NCBI GenBank assembly: GCA_022843465.1
Contig: JALHNO010000010.1
Coordinates: 1-64,000, forward strand
Reading direction: 5' to 3'
Origin: Pseudomonadota bacterium
GTDB taxonomy: Bacteria; Pseudomonadota; Gammaproteobacteria; Xanthomonadales; Ahniellaceae
Length of the DNA: 64,000 nt
The translations under genes were made by a program, and so were the position numbers. The notes under the pieces were generated by a model. The model did no database searches. It saw only the letters and a list, made by a program, of their open reading frames with translations, and was not told the DNA's origin. Of the stretch, positions 35,672 through 45,999 are shown piece after piece; the stretch's first letter is position 1; the number at the start of each line of letters is the position of its first letter.

Positions 35672-36493
35672 ATGAGCGGATCCGGTTCCGGTAGTCAACG
35701 CGTTCGTATCGACGCGAGCATGCGGCAGGCGTTCGAGCGCAATGCGGCGGCGGCATTGCGTCGCCGCAGCAACCGCTATCTGTCGGGCATGGCGATGAGC
35801 ATGGCGCAGTATCCGGTCATCGGTGCCGGGGGTCTGCTCGGCATCCACTTCTGGGGCTGGACGCCCCTGCACCTGCTGGTGTTGCTGATCGCCGGTACCG
35901 CGCTTGCCATCATCGCCGATGTGGCGCGCTGGCTGGTTGCCCGTCGCAGTCTGCTGGCCGAGTATCAGACCATGCAGGCAGATCGCCTGGTCTGGCTGCT
36001 GGTAGCCGCCCGCCGTTCCGGCCAGGAAGAGGTATCCGGCGAGCACCTGCGATTGAAGTCGCCGGGTATCGGCCTTGCCGCCGATCTGGTGATCGGTGCC
36101 GTCGCAATCTACGCGCTCGACCAGCAGATCCGTTCGCTGGGTCTGGATGTCGCCGAGACCGTGCGCGCAGGGGGCTCCCTGCAGCTGGCGCTGATCGTTC
36201 TCTGCCTGGCGCCGTTGGCGGCTTTGGTCGCCACCCTGGGCACCGGCAGGGGCGCCGACCAGGGTGGTCATGACGAGCTGGAATTCCGTGCCGGCGGCCG
36301 CGGTCTGGGCCTGCTGTTGGTCGCCGGTGGCTTAGGGTTCTTTGGTCAGGACGGCGCGCGCGGCCTGATGTTGTTCATGTACAGCGGCACCCTGATTGTC
36401 GGTGTGCTGGCAATGCTCGGGGTCTGGCTCATGTATCGCGAGCGCGAATGGCTGCGTGCGCATCTGGCACCCGGCCGCTCCCCGCCTCCCTAA
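35672..36493 (+). CDS. multi-pass membrane protein of unknown function
   Basis: A 273-residue protein with five or six predicted membrane segments (PLHLLVLLIAGTALAIIADV, GIGLAADLVIGAVAIYAL, LQLALIVLCLAPLAALVATL, LGLLLVAGGLGFFG, GTLIVGVLAMLGVWLMY) and a basic Arg-rich N-terminus. No family recognised. AGGAGGTG five bases before the ATG is one of the strongest ribosome binding sites in the window. It is divergent from the MacAB-like operon. Confidence 0.75.
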   Translation: MSGSGSGSQRVRIDASMRQAFERNAAAALRRRSNRYLSGMAMSMAQYPVIGAGGLLGIHFWGWTPLHLLVLLIAGTALAIIADVARWLVARRSLLAEYQTMQADRLVWLLVAARRSGQEEVSGEHLRLKSPGIGLAADLVIGAVAIYALDQQIRSLGLDVAETVRAGGSLQLALIVLCLAPLAALVATLGTGRGADQGGHDELEFRAGGRGLGLLLVAGGLGFFGQDGARGLMLFMYSGTLIVGVLAMLGVWLMYREREWLRAHLAPGRSPPP

Positions 36494-36636
36494 GCGGGCC
36501 TTGCCCCGCTGCTCGCCCAGGAACCTATAGGGCATCTCTGTGAGATGCCATCCCAGCGCCACGGCGCATCGATGACGGCATCTCGCAGCCATGCCCTGCA
36601 GCAGGGCTGGCGTACCGGGGCGGGGCAAGGCCCGCT
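36493..36636. repeat. palindromic element bounded by 17-bp inverted repeats
   Basis: AGCGGGCCTTGCCCCGC (36493-36509) and its exact reverse complement (36620-36636) enclose a doublet of the GGCATCTC family (TAGGGCATCTCTGTGAGATG at 36528, then a degenerate reverse half near 36577-36600). The left end overlaps the stop codon of the membrane protein gene. The outer CTTGCC / CGCTGCTCGCC flank also occurs in the 126-bp array at 55 kb, so the mobile or amplified unit is larger than the palindrome alone. Confidence 0.85.
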
Positions 36637-36738
36637 CCATCAAATTTCCTCTGGAAAAGAAGCGGGAATCAGCGCTGTGCCCTTGCGTTTTGCTGGCGGC
36701 TCGGCCATCGTGGCCGCTGCATCCCGAATCGAATTCTC

Positions 36739-37551
36739 GTGCGCGTACGCAACAGGCCGAACTCCTCCGTTGAACCCGAAGCCGGCGGCACTGAGCCGCT
36801 TGATCTGCTGACTCCGCAGTCGGCCGCCGTCAGTGCCGGTGAACTCCGTTTCGCCCAGCTCGGTATCGCCCAGTTTGCGCTGCGCAGTGGCGATCCAGCC
36901 ACCGTACACGCCGAGATCGCCGCGCGGGTTGCCGCGGCGCCTGCCCTGCTGACACGCGCGCCGGTAGTGCTGGATGTCTCCGCGCTCGACCCGACGCCCG
37001 ATACCGCGCAGATGCAGGCGCTGATCGAAGCCGTGCGCAGCGCCGGCCTGCTGCCGGTAGGACTGACCCATGGCACGGTCAACGAGGAAGCGCTCGCGCG
37101 TGCGCTCGAGCTGCCCCTGTTTGCGCGGTTTCGCGCCAGCAGCGACCTGCCGGCCGCAGCGGCCGTCGAGCGCAAGCCCGCGGCCGCGCCGCGCGCCGCG
37201 CCCGTCGTCGGCACAGGTTCAAGCGTGGGCATGCACCATGCACTGCCGGTACGCTCGGGCCAGCAGGTTTATGCGCGGCAGCGCGATCTGATTCTGACGG
37301 CGATGGTCGGCAATGGCGCCGAGGTCATCGCCGATGGATCGATCCATGTCTACGGCACCTTGCGTGGTCGCGCGCTGGCCGGTGCCAGCGGCGATGCGAC
37401 GGCACGGATCTACTGCCAGAACTTCCAGGCCGAGCTGATTTCGATCGCCGGCCAGTACCGGGTATTCGAAGAACACAGCCCGGACCTGCACGGCAAGCCG
37501 GTGCAGGCCTGGCTGGACGACGACAAATTGCGTATTGCACCGCTGGCCTGA
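36739..37551 (+). CDS. minC: septum site-determining protein MinC
   Basis: A 270-residue FtsZ inhibitor. N-terminal MinC_N domain (about 35-130) and C-terminal beta-helix MinC_C domain (about 170-268) with VRSGQQVYARQRDLIL, GAEVIADGSIHVYGTLRG and CQNFQAELISIAGQYR. Ala/Pro-rich linker between. With MinD at the membrane it blocks Z-ring assembly away from mid-cell. The start is taken as GTG at 36739, without a strong ribosome binding site, so the first 25-30 residues are uncertain. First gene of minCDE. Confidence 0.95.
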   Translation: MRVRNRPNSSVEPEAGGTEPLDLLTPQSAAVSAGELRFAQLGIAQFALRSGDPATVHAEIAARVAAAPALLTRAPVVLDVSALDPTPDTAQMQALIEAVRSAGLLPVGLTHGTVNEEALARALELPLFARFRASSDLPAAAAVERKPAAAPRAAPVVGTGSSVGMHHALPVRSGQQVYARQRDLILTAMVGNGAEVIADGSIHVYGTLRGRALAGASGDATARIYCQNFQAELISIAGQYRVFEEHSPDLHGKPVQAWLDDDKLRIAPLA

Positions 37552-37589
37552 GGCTGCGGTGCACGTTTCAACCATTGGAGATTGCGGCT

Positions 37590-38402
37590 TTGACAGAGAT
37601 TATCGTTGTAACGTCCGGCAAGGGCGGCGTTGGCAAGACCACCACCAGTGCCAGCCTCGCGGTCGGCCTGGCCAAACGTGGCCGCAAGGTCGCAGTGATC
37701 GACTTCGACGTTGGTCTGCGCAATCTCGATCTGATCATGGGCTGCGAGCGTCGCGTGGTCTATGACTTCGTCAACGTCATCCAGAACGAATGCACGATCA
37801 AGCAGGCCCTGATCAAGGACAAGCGCTACGAGAACCTGTTTGTGCTGGCTGCCTCGCAGACCCGCGACAAGGATGCGCTGACCAGGGAGGGCGTCGAGCG
37901 CGTGCTGGACGAGCTGCGCGAGGCCGACTTCGACTACGTGGTCTGCGACTCGCCAGCCGGTATCGAGAAGGGCGCCTTCCTGGCGATGTACTTCGCTGAT
38001 CGCGCGATCGTGGTGGTCAATCCCGAAGTGTCCTCGGTGCGCGATTCCGATCGCATCCTCGGTCTGCTCGCCAGCAAGACCCGTCACGCCGAGGTCGGCA
38101 CGCGGCGCGTCGAACAGCATCTGCTGCTGACCCGCTACAACCCCGAGCGCGTCGCCCGCGGCGACATGATGAGCATCGCCGACGTCGAAGAGATTCTCGG
38201 TCTCGAGATCCTCGGCGTAGTGCCGGAATCCGAAAGCGTGCTGGCCGGTTCCAATGCCGGCACCCCGGTCATCCTCGACAACGAGTCTCCTGCCGGTCAG
38301 GCCTACGACGATGCCGTCGGACGTCTGCTCGGCGACAGCCTGCCGATGCGCTTCACCGAGGCGCAGAAGAAGGGCTTCCTGTCGCGACTGTTTGGAGCCT
38401 GA
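37590..38402 (+). CDS. minD: septum site-determining ATPase MinD
   Basis: A 270-residue ParA/MinD ATPase: deviant Walker [43 protein letters not shown], and a C-terminal amphipathic membrane-targeting helix ([11 protein letters not shown]). The TTG at 37590 is chosen because it gives the canonical start [15 protein letters not shown] and has GGAG nine bases upstream; another in-frame TTG at 37575 overlaps that GGAG. It lies 38 bases after minC and two bases before minE. Confidence 0.97.
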   Translation: MTEIIVVTSGKGGVGKTTTSASLAVGLAKRGRKVAVIDFDVGLRNLDLIMGCERRVVYDFVNVIQNECTIKQALIKDKRYENLFVLAASQTRDKDALTREGVERVLDELREADFDYVVCDSPAGIEKGAFLAMYFADRAIVVVNPEVSSVRDSDRILGLLASKTRHAEVGTRRVEQHLLLTRYNPERVARGDMMSIADVEEILGLEILGVVPESESVLAGSNAGTPVILDNESPAGQAYDDAVGRLLGDSLPMRFTEAQKKGFLSRLFGA

Positions 38403-38404
38403 GC

Positions 38405-38665
38405 ATGGGTATCTTCGATTTCCTCAAGCCGCGCGCGCCCAATACCGCCTCAGTCGCCAAGGAGCGCCTGCGCATCATCGTCGCGCAGGAACGCGCCCAG
38501 CGTGGCGCACCGGATTATCTGCCGACGCTGCGCCGCGAAATCCTCGAAGTGCTGAAGAAGTACGTCAACGTCGATCCGGATGCGATCCAGGTCAAGGTCA
38601 GCCACGAGGGTGGCCATGAGCTGCTCGAACTGTCGGTGGCCCTGCCAGAAAAACCAGCAAGCTGA
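38405..38665 (+). CDS. minE: cell division topological specificity factor MinE
   Basis: An 86-residue protein with the N-terminal membrane/MinD-binding segment ([29 protein letters not shown]) and the C-terminal topological specificity domain ([20 protein letters not shown]). It stimulates MinD ATPase and drives pole-to-pole oscillation. Separated from minD by two bases. Confidence 0.97.
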   Translation: MGIFDFLKPRAPNTASVAKERLRIIVAQERAQRGAPDYLPTLRREILEVLKKYVNVDPDAIQVKVSHEGGHELLELSVALPEKPAS

Positions 38666-38829
38666 GGCATCGCCACCCGCTGGGCTCGTGCTGCTGCAGC
38701 ACCGTGCCGACGCCAGGGCGATCGCCCACGCGCGATCCTTCCGTCATTCAATCCGTACGCCGGCTCGACCCGCCATCAAGTGAGCTGCGCGCCCGCCCGG
38801 CAGCGTGCCCAGTAACCCTTGGGACACCG

Positions 38830-40395
38830 CTACTGCTCGAAGCCATTGCCGAATATCGTGTCGCCCATGCCGAGGCTCCGGCTCGCCTCGGCGGTATTGC
38901 CGTAGGCGCCGAGATTGATGCGGCCGCCATTGGGTTGTGACTCCAGCGAATGATCCGAGGCCGGATCGCCGGCATCGATCGCCGGACTTGTGGCAGCGTC
39001 GTTTACCCAGCCGCCGGGCGTGTAGCGGCCATGCATCGAGCGCAGGTGGTAGTCGCTCGGCGCGGCGGCAAACAGCGGATTGGCGAACAGGTTGCCGGTG
39101 CCGCTCTCGCTGGTGATCGAATAGCTGATGGTGTAACTGCCGCCGGTCAGCGTGGCGAACGCGCTGCCGGTGTTGTTCCAGAAGATCGCGTTGCGGATCG
39201 CGATCACCGAGCTGTCCTCGATCAGCACCACGGCGCCGGGATCGGCGCCGGGGCAGAGATTGTCGGCGATGGTGAGGTTCTCGATCGTCACCAGCGAGGG
39301 CCCGCCGGGCCCGCCATCGACATACAGCACCGAGGCCAGGCGGTTGTCGATGGGACACTGGTTGCCGACGACCAGATTGTTCTTCATCGTGCCGACGGCG
39401 CCCTCGTCCCAGAACACCGCGGTACCCTCGCTGGGCGCGTAGTTGTCGCTGATCAGATTGCCCTCGAGATCAGCGCCAGCTGCGGCAACAAGGACCCCGC
39501 CGCCCCAGCCATAGCCGACAGTGGCGCCAATGGCATTGCCGCGGATCACATTGCCGCGCACACTGGTGGAACCGGTGGAAATATAGAGGCCGCCGCCATG
39601 GTCGCTGTGGCCGATGTTGTCGCTGATCAGATTGCGCAGCAGGCTGGCCTGGCGGCCGCTGACATTGATGCCGGCGCCCCTGCCGGCCAGATTGCCGAGC
39701 ACGCGGTTGTGCTCGATGCGCATCGTCCCGGTGGCGCCGCCGAAGTTCTGCGTGTGGGCATGGATGCCGCCGCCGCGGGTGTCGGCCTGGGTATGGTCGG
39801 CGGTACGGTTGTCATGCACATGATTGTGCGAGACGACCAGGGTGCCATTGCCATCCTGCACCGCGTAGATGCCACCGCCATAGCCGTAGCCATCCTTGAA
39901 CGAGGTGCCGAGCCCGACGCCGCCGGTGACCTCGAAGCCATCGAAGGTGGTCGTCTGCGCGGAATCCACATGCAGTTGCACGCCCGGATTGAGCTGTCCG
40001 CCATTGATGACCGCCACATGCAGACCGGCCGCGCGCAGCGTGAAGCCGGAATTGAAACCGCCGAGCAGGGTCAAGTGCTTGCTGCTCGGATTGTTGAAGG
40101 CGCCGAGCGCAACGTTCTCGGCATAGTTGCCGGCTGCGACCTGCACGATGTCGCCGGCCTTGGCGGCAGCAATCGCGGCATTGATCGAGGTCAGCGGTGC
40201 TGCCGCGCTGCCGTTGCCGCCACCAGCAGCACCGGCACGGACGCAGATCACCGCCGGCAGGCTCGGCTGGATGCCGGTGCACGCATGCATCTGGCCATTG
40301 TCATCGCCATCCGGGCCAGCGCCCACCACAGCCAGACAGGGCAGAGAAAGCATCAGGACGGCGAGCATGGCGGGCAAGCGTATCGTGCAGAGCAT
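38830..40395 (-). CDS. secreted right-handed beta-helix protein with GFE tail
   Basis: A 521-residue exported protein. Signal peptide about 1-25 (MLAVLMLSLPCLAVVGA); then a parallel beta-helix, with repeated short turns such as HNHVHDNRTA, EHNRVLGNLAGRGAGINVSG, RNLISDNIGHSDHGGGLYIS and RGNVIRGNAIG, as in choice-of-anchor or pectate-lyase-like surface proteins. The C-terminus is GDTIFGNGFEQ, sharing F-x-N-G-F-E with the protein at 60649 and, with Asp for Asn, the fragment ending at 60380. GGGAGT before the ATG. No catalytic residues recognised; probably polysaccharide binding or structural. Confidence 0.85.
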   Translation of the reverse strand: MLCTIRLPAMLAVLMLSLPCLAVVGAGPDGDDNGQMHACTGIQPSLPAVICVRAGAAGGGNGSAAAPLTSINAAIAAAKAGDIVQVAAGNYAENVALGAFNNPSSKHLTLLGGFNSGFTLRAAGLHVAVINGGQLNPGVQLHVDSAQTTTFDGFEVTGGVGLGTSFKDGYGYGGGIYAVQDGNGTLVVSHNHVHDNRTADHTQADTRGGGIHAHTQNFGGATGTMRIEHNRVLGNLAGRGAGINVSGRQASLLRNLISDNIGHSDHGGGLYISTGSTSVRGNVIRGNAIGATVGYGWGGGVLVAAAGADLEGNLISDNYAPSEGTAVFWDEGAVGTMKNNLVVGNQCPIDNRLASVLYVDGGPGGPSLVTIENLTIADNLCPGADPGAVVLIEDSSVIAIRNAIFWNNTGSAFATLTGGSYTISYSITSESGTGNLFANPLFAAAPSDYHLRSMHGRYTPGGWVNDAATSPAIDAGDPASDHSLESQPNGGRINLGAYGNTAEASRSLGMGDTIFGNGFEQ

Positions 40396-40703
40396 TTAAT
40401 GACTCCCAATTCAATCGTCCTGTCGATGCGACCACCGGGTCGTCTCCGGAATCCCGGAACAGCGCATTTCACTCCACAGGCAACGGTGTGGACTGCAATC
40501 AGGGGCCATGCGGTCCGCTGACGTCCTGGTGGCAAGGCGTCGCTGCAGGCCGCATCCTGCCCAATGACCGAAGTAACAGGAGTTGGTGCGGATTCCGGAC
40601 AGCTGAGTCGCCTGTCAGCAGCCGCGGTGGAGACTGGCACTCGGGCGGATCAGGCGGCACGGGTGGCAGTGCGCGCCAACTCAGCCGGGACGACGGCTAT
40701 CGC
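40396..40703. other. intergenic region without recognised gene
   Basis: A 308-base gap between two minus-strand genes, holding the upstream region of the beta-helix gene. No start-linked ribosome binding site, tRNA-like fold, strong hairpin or repeat of the families described elsewhere was seen. Confidence 0.5.
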
Positions 40704-41447
40704 TCAGGAATCGATCAGCAGATTTGCATTCAAACTACCGGCCTTCACACAGGCACGCAGGAAGGCCTTGAACTGACTGATGCCCTTGCTGGCAACGACA
40801 TCGGAATGGTCGGTCCTGAGATTGAGCAGATGCGTGTACAGGCGCGCCTGCTCGGCCCCGATATGGCCGCCGAACATCAGCATGTGCATGATCTGGCTGG
40901 AGTTGATCCGTTTGCTCGAAAACAGTCCTTTCCAGATACGTTCCGATGCTGTGCTCGACGCGAAGATCTCAGGGCGGTTGCGCAGGCTGTCAGTCGGCGC
41001 GCCATCGATCTTGAGGTCGTCGATCATGCGAAACAGCATCACCAGTCCGGGGTCTTTCGCATTCGCCGGCAGCCGCGCCAGCAACCAGTCCTCGGTCGCC
41101 TGCTCGATCGGATAATTCACCTTGCCGTAGCAGCCGAACGGCTGGCCGCCGACATTGGCGGGGCAGTGCTTGCAGTACTGCTCAAGATTCTTCAGCGGCG
41201 CCGTCGCCGACAGCAGCGCCGCAATCGGTACCGCTGCCTCCTGGCTGACGCCCTCCGGCGACCGCACCGCGATGGTGACCTGGCGCTCCCTGATCAGCGT
41301 CTCGACATCGACCGTGGGCTCGGCCTCGCGGAACACATTGATCGCAAACATCGCCGTATTGCGATGCTTGATCATCGACTGCAACTGCATTTCCGGCAGC
41401 TGCCTGCGGACTTCACAGGGCAGCTGGATGGTGTACTCGAGCGACAT
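40704..41447 (-). CDS. conserved-looking protein with a CxxC...C motif, function unknown
   Basis: A 247-residue soluble protein. The striking feature is a short cysteine cluster, YCKHCPANVGGQPFGCYG at about 92-109, suggesting a zinc or Fe-S site; the rest is mixed alpha/beta with a C-terminal helical part (KRINSSQIMHMLMFGGHIGA). Not assignable to a family from memory. GAGGAG five bases before the ATG gives a firm start. It stands alone on the minus strand, so context says little. Confidence 0.7.
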   Translation of the reverse strand: MSLEYTIQLPCEVRRQLPEMQLQSMIKHRNTAMFAINVFREAEPTVDVETLIRERQVTIAVRSPEGVSQEAAVPIAALLSATAPLKNLEQYCKHCPANVGGQPFGCYGKVNYPIEQATEDWLLARLPANAKDPGLVMLFRMIDDLKIDGAPTDSLRNRPEIFASSTASERIWKGLFSSKRINSSQIMHMLMFGGHIGAEQARLYTHLLNLRTDHSDVVASKGISQFKAFLRACVKAGSLNANLLIDS

Positions 41448-41691
41448 CGGGGCTCCTCTTGACGACTGCGAAGACGTGGCCGCCGCAGATTGGCGCGGCG
41501 GTCAAAACCGCCATTGTAGCGCCGGCGGCGGACTTGGGCGCCGCAGCGATCGGTCTGCCGGGGCGCTGCATCGGGCCAGGACACGCGCCAATCGCCGAAA
41601 TCGCTACTGACTGGCGATTTGGCGGATTTCGCCATAAGCTGTGCGAAACCGCCACTGCTGAAAGGCGGGGGAAGGGCGCAGTCTATGCACA

Positions 41692-41708
41692 CCGGACAAG
41701 GGTCCGGT
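41692..41708 (+). promoter_or_regulatory. short leader hairpin
   Basis: ACCGGAC-AAG-GTCCGGT, a perfect 7-bp stem with a three-base loop ending 22 bases before the ATG at 41731 and 11 bases before the AAAGGAG ribosome binding site. It could affect initiation or message stability. The rest of the gap 41448-41730 shows no gene. Confidence 0.35.
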
Positions 41709-41730
41709 CTAGACCTCAAAGGAGTTCGCC

Positions 41731-42159
41731 ATGAAAACCCAGGTTCGTTCGATACTGTTCGGCCTGATCGCCCTGGCCGGTGCGGCCACGGCGGAAACCG
41801 CCTTCATCGATGGCCGCAGCCCGGTGTATACCGCTGGCCAGTACGGCGCGATGCTCGATCAATCCACCCAGCAGTGGCGGGTCAAGCCCCTGGTCGGGGA
41901 GCATCTGACCATTACCAACCGTGATCCCAGTTGCCTGAGCTCGGCCGTGCTGTCGCCCGGACTGTGGCTGATCGGCCGCGATCCGCAGGGCCGGCTCGAG
42001 CTGGTGGCTGCTTCAGATACCGCCCTGGCGCAGGATGTTCCCGCGACTATTGCCTTGCGCAGTTGCGACGACCCGATCGAAGGCTTGACGGTGCGGGTGC
42101 CGCCAAGCGTGATGCAGGCGCTGACCCTGAACGTCGGCGCGGTGCTGATCGATGGCTAG
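41731..42159 (+). CDS. small exported hypothetical protein
   Basis: A 142-residue protein with a clear signal peptide (MKTQVRSILFGLIALAGAAT-AETA) and two cysteines (PSCLSS, RSCDDP) that may pair in the periplasm. Central strands (HLTITNRDPSC, SPGLWLIGRDPQGRLELVAA) suggest a small beta-rich domain. No family recognised. AAAGGAG eight bases before the ATG. Its last eight bases overlap the start of the regulator gene that follows, so the two are likely co-expressed. Confidence 0.75.
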   Translation: MKTQVRSILFGLIALAGAATAETAFIDGRSPVYTAGQYGAMLDQSTQQWRVKPLVGEHLTITNRDPSCLSSAVLSPGLWLIGRDPQGRLELVAASDTALAQDVPATIALRSCDDPIEGLTVRVPPSVMQALTLNVGAVLIDG

Positions 42160-43186
42160 TCTGCAGGCCGCCGCAGGGGCCTTGCCGGCGCGCAAGCCCC
42201 TGCGCATGGGCATGCTGGCGGTGGATGGCTGCATGCTGTCCAGCCTGGCAGGACCGATCGACGCGCTGCGGGTGGCGCAGATCCTGTCCAGCATTCGCTC
42301 GCCCGCGCTCGGCGTGCAGTTTGAGAGTGTCCTGATCGGCGCACGCGGCGAAGCCAGCGTGCGCACCTCCGAAGGCCTGGTGCTGTCGGGCGTGAGCTCG
42401 CCCGACCGTCCCCTGGATATTGTGCTGGTGCCGGGACTGGGATTCGGCTCCACGCAAAAGCTCGATGACACCCTGCGCGCGCTGGCGCCCGAGGTCGAGT
42501 TGCTGCGTTCCCTGCACCTGCGTGGCGTCCGCCTGGCGGGCTGCTGCACCGGTACCTTCCTGTTGGCCAAGACCGGGCTGCTGGATGGTCGCCGGGCGAC
42601 CACGGCCTGGTGGATGGCCCCGGCGTTCCGGCGCCACTTCCCACAGGTGCAACTGGAAGCAGATCAGATGGTGGTCGATGACGGCGATATCACCACCACC
42701 GGCGCTTCGACCGCGGTGTTCAGTCTGCTCAGTCGACTGATCGCCGAAACCGGGGGCGAGGATCTCGCCATGCAGACCAGCCGCATGCTGCTGGTTGATG
42801 CCGAGCGTCAGAGCCAGGCGCCGTACATCACCCAGGCATTGATCGAAAAGCCGCGCCATTCGCTGTCGGAGCGCGCGCAGCGCTTTCTCGATACGCAGCT
42901 GCATGCCGATATCAGCGTGTCGCAGCTGGCCGATCATTGCGGGGTCAGCGAGCGCAGTCTGCTGCGCCATTTCAAGGAACACTATGGCCAGAGCCCGCTC
43001 GCCTATATCCAGCATCTGCGCGTCGAGCGTGCCAAGGCCCTGCTGGAGGCGACCCATCTGAGTTTTGAAGAAGTGGTCGAGCGCTGCGGCTACTCGGATG
43101 TGCCGAGCTTCCGCAAACTGTTCAAGCGCGAGACCACATTGACGCCGGCCGATTACCGCGAACGCTTTCGCCTGCGCGCGCGTTGA
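42152..43186 (+). CDS. GlxA-type transcriptional regulator (DJ-1/PfpI plus AraC HTH)
   Basis: A 344-residue regulator. Residues about 15-210 form a DJ-1/PfpI-like (class I glutamine amidotransferase-like) domain with the nucleophile-elbow segment AGCCTGTFLLAKTGLLDG; about 235-340 is an AraC/XylS double helix-turn-helix (VSQLADHCGVSERSLLRHFK; FEEVVERCGYSDVPSFRKLF). Members sense small metabolites and activate neighbouring genes. It overlaps the upstream secreted-protein gene by eight bases; that gene is the best candidate for a functional partner. Confidence 0.9.
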   Translation: MASLQAAAGALPARKPLRMGMLAVDGCMLSSLAGPIDALRVAQILSSIRSPALGVQFESVLIGARGEASVRTSEGLVLSGVSSPDRPLDIVLVPGLGFGSTQKLDDTLRALAPEVELLRSLHLRGVRLAGCCTGTFLLAKTGLLDGRRATTAWWMAPAFRRHFPQVQLEADQMVVDDGDITTTGASTAVFSLLSRLIAETGGEDLAMQTSRMLLVDAERQSQAPYITQALIEKPRHSLSERAQRFLDTQLHADISVSQLADHCGVSERSLLRHFKEHYGQSPLAYIQHLRVERAKALLEATHLSFEEVVERCGYSDVPSFRKLFKRETTLTPADYRERFRLRAR

Positions 43187-43243
43187 CCGCGGCGCGGGCG
43201 CGTGATTCCATGCAGCGCATCTCCTTCGGCGAGGCTCAGGCGC

Positions 43244-43687
43244 ATGCAGCAGTTGAACCTGGTTCGAATCGGTACGCTGGCCTGGGCCAGCGTCCTGCTG
43301 ATCGCCTGTGGCCATCAATCGGTGCAGTCACCGGAGCTGGCCGAAACCCGGTGGCAGCTGATTGAAATCGACGGCGCGACGCCCGCGGTTGCCGAAGACA
43401 AGCGCCCCACCCTGATACTGAGTATCGGCGAGAGCCGGGCCAGCGGCAGTGGCGGCTGCAATCGCTATTCGGGCAGTTTCCGCCAGGGCAAGGGCAACGT
43501 TCAGTTCGGTCCGATGATGCAGACCAAGATCGGCTGTGGCGGCGCAATCAATCAGAGCGAACAACAGTTCCACGCCGGGCTGGCGCGCGTGGCCAGCCTG
43601 CGCCAGAACGCCGACCAGCTTGAGTTGCTGGACCAGGACGGCGCCCTCGTCATGCGCCTGCAGGCCACCGCCGCCGACGCGCCCTGA
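43244..43687 (+). CDS. META-domain lipoprotein
   Basis: A 147-residue protein with a lipoprotein signal (VLLIAC, lipidation Cys about 22) and a META/HslJ domain: TRWQLIEIDG, SGSGGCNRYSGSF, FGPMMQTKIGC and a final LELLDQDGALVMRLQA strand. META proteins are small periplasmic or outer-membrane-linked stress proteins of unclear mechanism. The ATG at 43244 is preferred over one at 43211, which would put an unlikely basic stretch before the signal peptide. Confidence 0.85.
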   Translation: MQQLNLVRIGTLAWASVLLIACGHQSVQSPELAETRWQLIEIDGATPAVAEDKRPTLILSIGESRASGSGGCNRYSGSFRQGKGNVQFGPMMQTKIGCGGAINQSEQQFHAGLARVASLRQNADQLELLDQDGALVMRLQATAADAP

Positions 43688-43710
43688 GCACAGCGGCGCG
43701 TCAGCTCAGC

Positions 43711-45999
43711 TCAGCTCTGACGTGCGGCGCGGATCTGCGCCTCGACCGCCGCCAGCGCCGTCATGTTGACGATACGCCGCACCGTCGAAACCGGCGTCAG
43801 GATATGCACCGGCTTGTCGACGCCCATCAGGATCGGACCGATCGCGACACCCTCGGTCATCTGCCGGGTGATGTTGTAGGCGATATTGGCGGCATCGATG
43901 TTCGGACAGATGAACAGATTGGCGCGCCCACTCAGCAGCGAGTTGGGGAACAGCTTGTTGCGGATCTCTTCGTTCAGTGCGGCATCGGCGTGCATCTCGC
44001 CTTCGATCTCGATCCTCGGCTGCGCCGCCAGCACCAGTTCGCGCACCCGCCGCAGCTTCAGCGCGCTCGGCGAATCGTGCGAGCCGAAATTGGAATGCGA
44101 GATCAGCGCGATCTTCGGCGTGATGCCGAACAGCTTGAGTCGATAGGCGGCCTGCAGGGTCGCCTCGGCGAGTTGCTCGGCGCTGGGATCGATCTGGACA
44201 TGGGTATCGAGGAAGAAGAATACGCCCTTGTCGTTGGCGACCGCGGTCATTGCCGACGGCGAGCCGACACCCGGGTCGAGCGAAATCACATCGAGGATAT
44301 GCCGCAACTTCTTGTGATAACGGCCGACGATGCCGCAGATCATCGCATCGGCTTCGCCGCGTTCGACCATCAGGGCCGCCACCACGGTGGAGCGTGAGCG
44401 CACCACCGCCTTGGCGCCGGCGGGCGTCACGCCGCGACGCTGCATGCACTGGTGGTAATGCTGCCAGTAGTCATTGAAACGGGGATCGTTGTCGATATTG
44501 GTCACATCGACATCGCGCTCCAGATTGAGCCGCAGGCCCATCCGTTCGATGCGGCGTTCGATGACTGCGGGGCGGCCGATCAGGACCGGACGCGCCAGCC
44601 CCTCATCGACGATGGTCTGCACCGCACGCAGCACGGTTTCCTCCTCGCCCTCGGCAAACACCACGCGCTTGACATCGGCGCGGGCACGATCGAACACCGG
44701 CTTCATCAGCAGGCCGGTGCGGAACACGAACTGCATCAGCTTCTCGCGATAGGCCGCGAGATCCGCGATAGGCCGGGTGGCAACCCCGGTCGCCATGGCT
44801 GCCTGTGCCACCGCCGGAGCGAGTTCTACGATCAGCCGCGGATCGAACGGCTGCGGAATCAGAAAATCCGGTCCGAACACCGAGGCTTGGCCGCCATAGG
44901 CCTGGGCCGCGACATCGGAAGCCTCACGCCGTGCCAGCGCCGCGATCGCGTGTACGCAGGCAAGCTTCATCGCCTCGTTGATCGAAGTCGCGCCGACATC
45001 GAGCGCGCCGCGGAAGATGTACGGGAAGCAGAGCGCGTTGTTGACCTGGTTCGGATAGTCCGAGCGGCCGGTCGCGATGATGCAGTCGGGCCGCGCCTCG
45101 CGCGCCAGTTCGGGCAGGATCTCCGGTGTCGGATTGGCCAGCGCCAGGATCACCGGACGCGAGCCCATGGTCTTGACCATTTCCGGCTTCAACACGCCGC
45201 CGGCGGAAAGCCCGAGAAAGACATCGGCACCGGCGACGATCTCGGCCAGCGTACGCTTGTCGGTGGCGCGGGCGTAGCGCGCCTTGTCGGCATCCATGTC
45301 CTCGACGCGGCCCTCATAGACGACACCGCAGCGATCGACCACGAGAATGTTCTCGCGGCGCATGCCGAGCGCCACCAGCATGTCCAGACAGGCGAGGCCC
45401 GCCGCGCCAGCGCCGGAGGCGGCCAGCTGAACCTCGTCGATTTTCTTGCCGACCACGTGCAGGGCATTGATCACGGCAGCGCCGACGATGATCGCTGTGC
45501 CGTGCTGGTCGTCGTGGAAGACCGGAATCTTCACGCGTTCGCGCAGCTTCTTCTCGACATAGAAGCACTCGGGTGCCTTGATGTCTTCCAGGTTCATGCC
45601 GCCGAAGGTCGGCTCCAGCGAGGCGATGATGTCGACCAGCTTGTCGGGGTCGCGTTCGTTGATCTCGATGTCAAAGACATCGATGCCGGCAAACTTCTGG
45701 AACAGCACACCCTTGCCTTCCATGACGGGCTTGGCCGCCAGCGGGCCGATGGCGCCGAGACCGAGCACGGCAGTGCCATTGCTGATCACGGCCACCAGAT
45801 TGCCGCGTGCGGTGTACTCGGACACCGTCGCGGGATCGCGCACGATTTCCTCGCAGGCCGCCGCCACGCCGGGTGAATAGGCCAGCGACAGGTCCTTGCT
45901 GGTGACCAGGGACTTGGTTGGCTGCACCTTGATCTTGCCCGGCGGATATTGCCGGTGGTACTCGAGTGCCTGGGCTTTGAGATCTTCGGAGTTCGACAT
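43711..45999 (-). CDS. maeB: NADP-dependent malic enzyme with phosphotransacetylase-like tail
   Basis: A 762-residue MaeB-type enzyme, oxidative decarboxylation of malate to pyruvate with NADP+. Malic-enzyme domain about 1-425: [60 protein letters not shown] (nucleotide-binding), [11 protein letters not shown]. Residues about 430-762 are a PTA_PTB-like domain ([31 protein letters not shown]), which in E. coli MaeB is regulatory. Length equals the family norm. Upstream at about 46044-46055 an A/T-rich TATATT on the minus strand could be its -10 box. Confidence 0.95.
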   Translation of the reverse strand: MSNSEDLKAQALEYHRQYPPGKIKVQPTKSLVTSKDLSLAYSPGVAAACEEIVRDPATVSEYTARGNLVAVISNGTAVLGLGAIGPLAAKPVMEGKGVLFQKFAGIDVFDIEINERDPDKLVDIIASLEPTFGGMNLEDIKAPECFYVEKKLRERVKIPVFHDDQHGTAIIVGAAVINALHVVGKKIDEVQLAASGAGAAGLACLDMLVALGMRRENILVVDRCGVVYEGRVEDMDADKARYARATDKRTLAEIVAGADVFLGLSAGGVLKPEMVKTMGSRPVILALANPTPEILPELAREARPDCIIATGRSDYPNQVNNALCFPYIFRGALDVGATSINEAMKLACVHAIAALARREASDVAAQAYGGQASVFGPDFLIPQPFDPRLIVELAPAVAQAAMATGVATRPIADLAAYREKLMQFVFRTGLLMKPVFDRARADVKRVVFAEGEEETVLRAVQTIVDEGLARPVLIGRPAVIERRIERMGLRLNLERDVDVTNIDNDPRFNDYWQHYHQCMQRRGVTPAGAKAVVRSRSTVVAALMVERGEADAMICGIVGRYHKKLRHILDVISLDPGVGSPSAMTAVANDKGVFFFLDTHVQIDPSAEQLAEATLQAAYRLKLFGITPKIALISHSNFGSHDSPSALKLRRVRELVLAAQPRIEIEGEMHADAALNEEIRNKLFPNSLLSGRANLFICPNIDAANIAYNITRQMTEGVAIGPILMGVDKPVHILTPVSTVRRIVNMTALAAVEAQIRAARQS

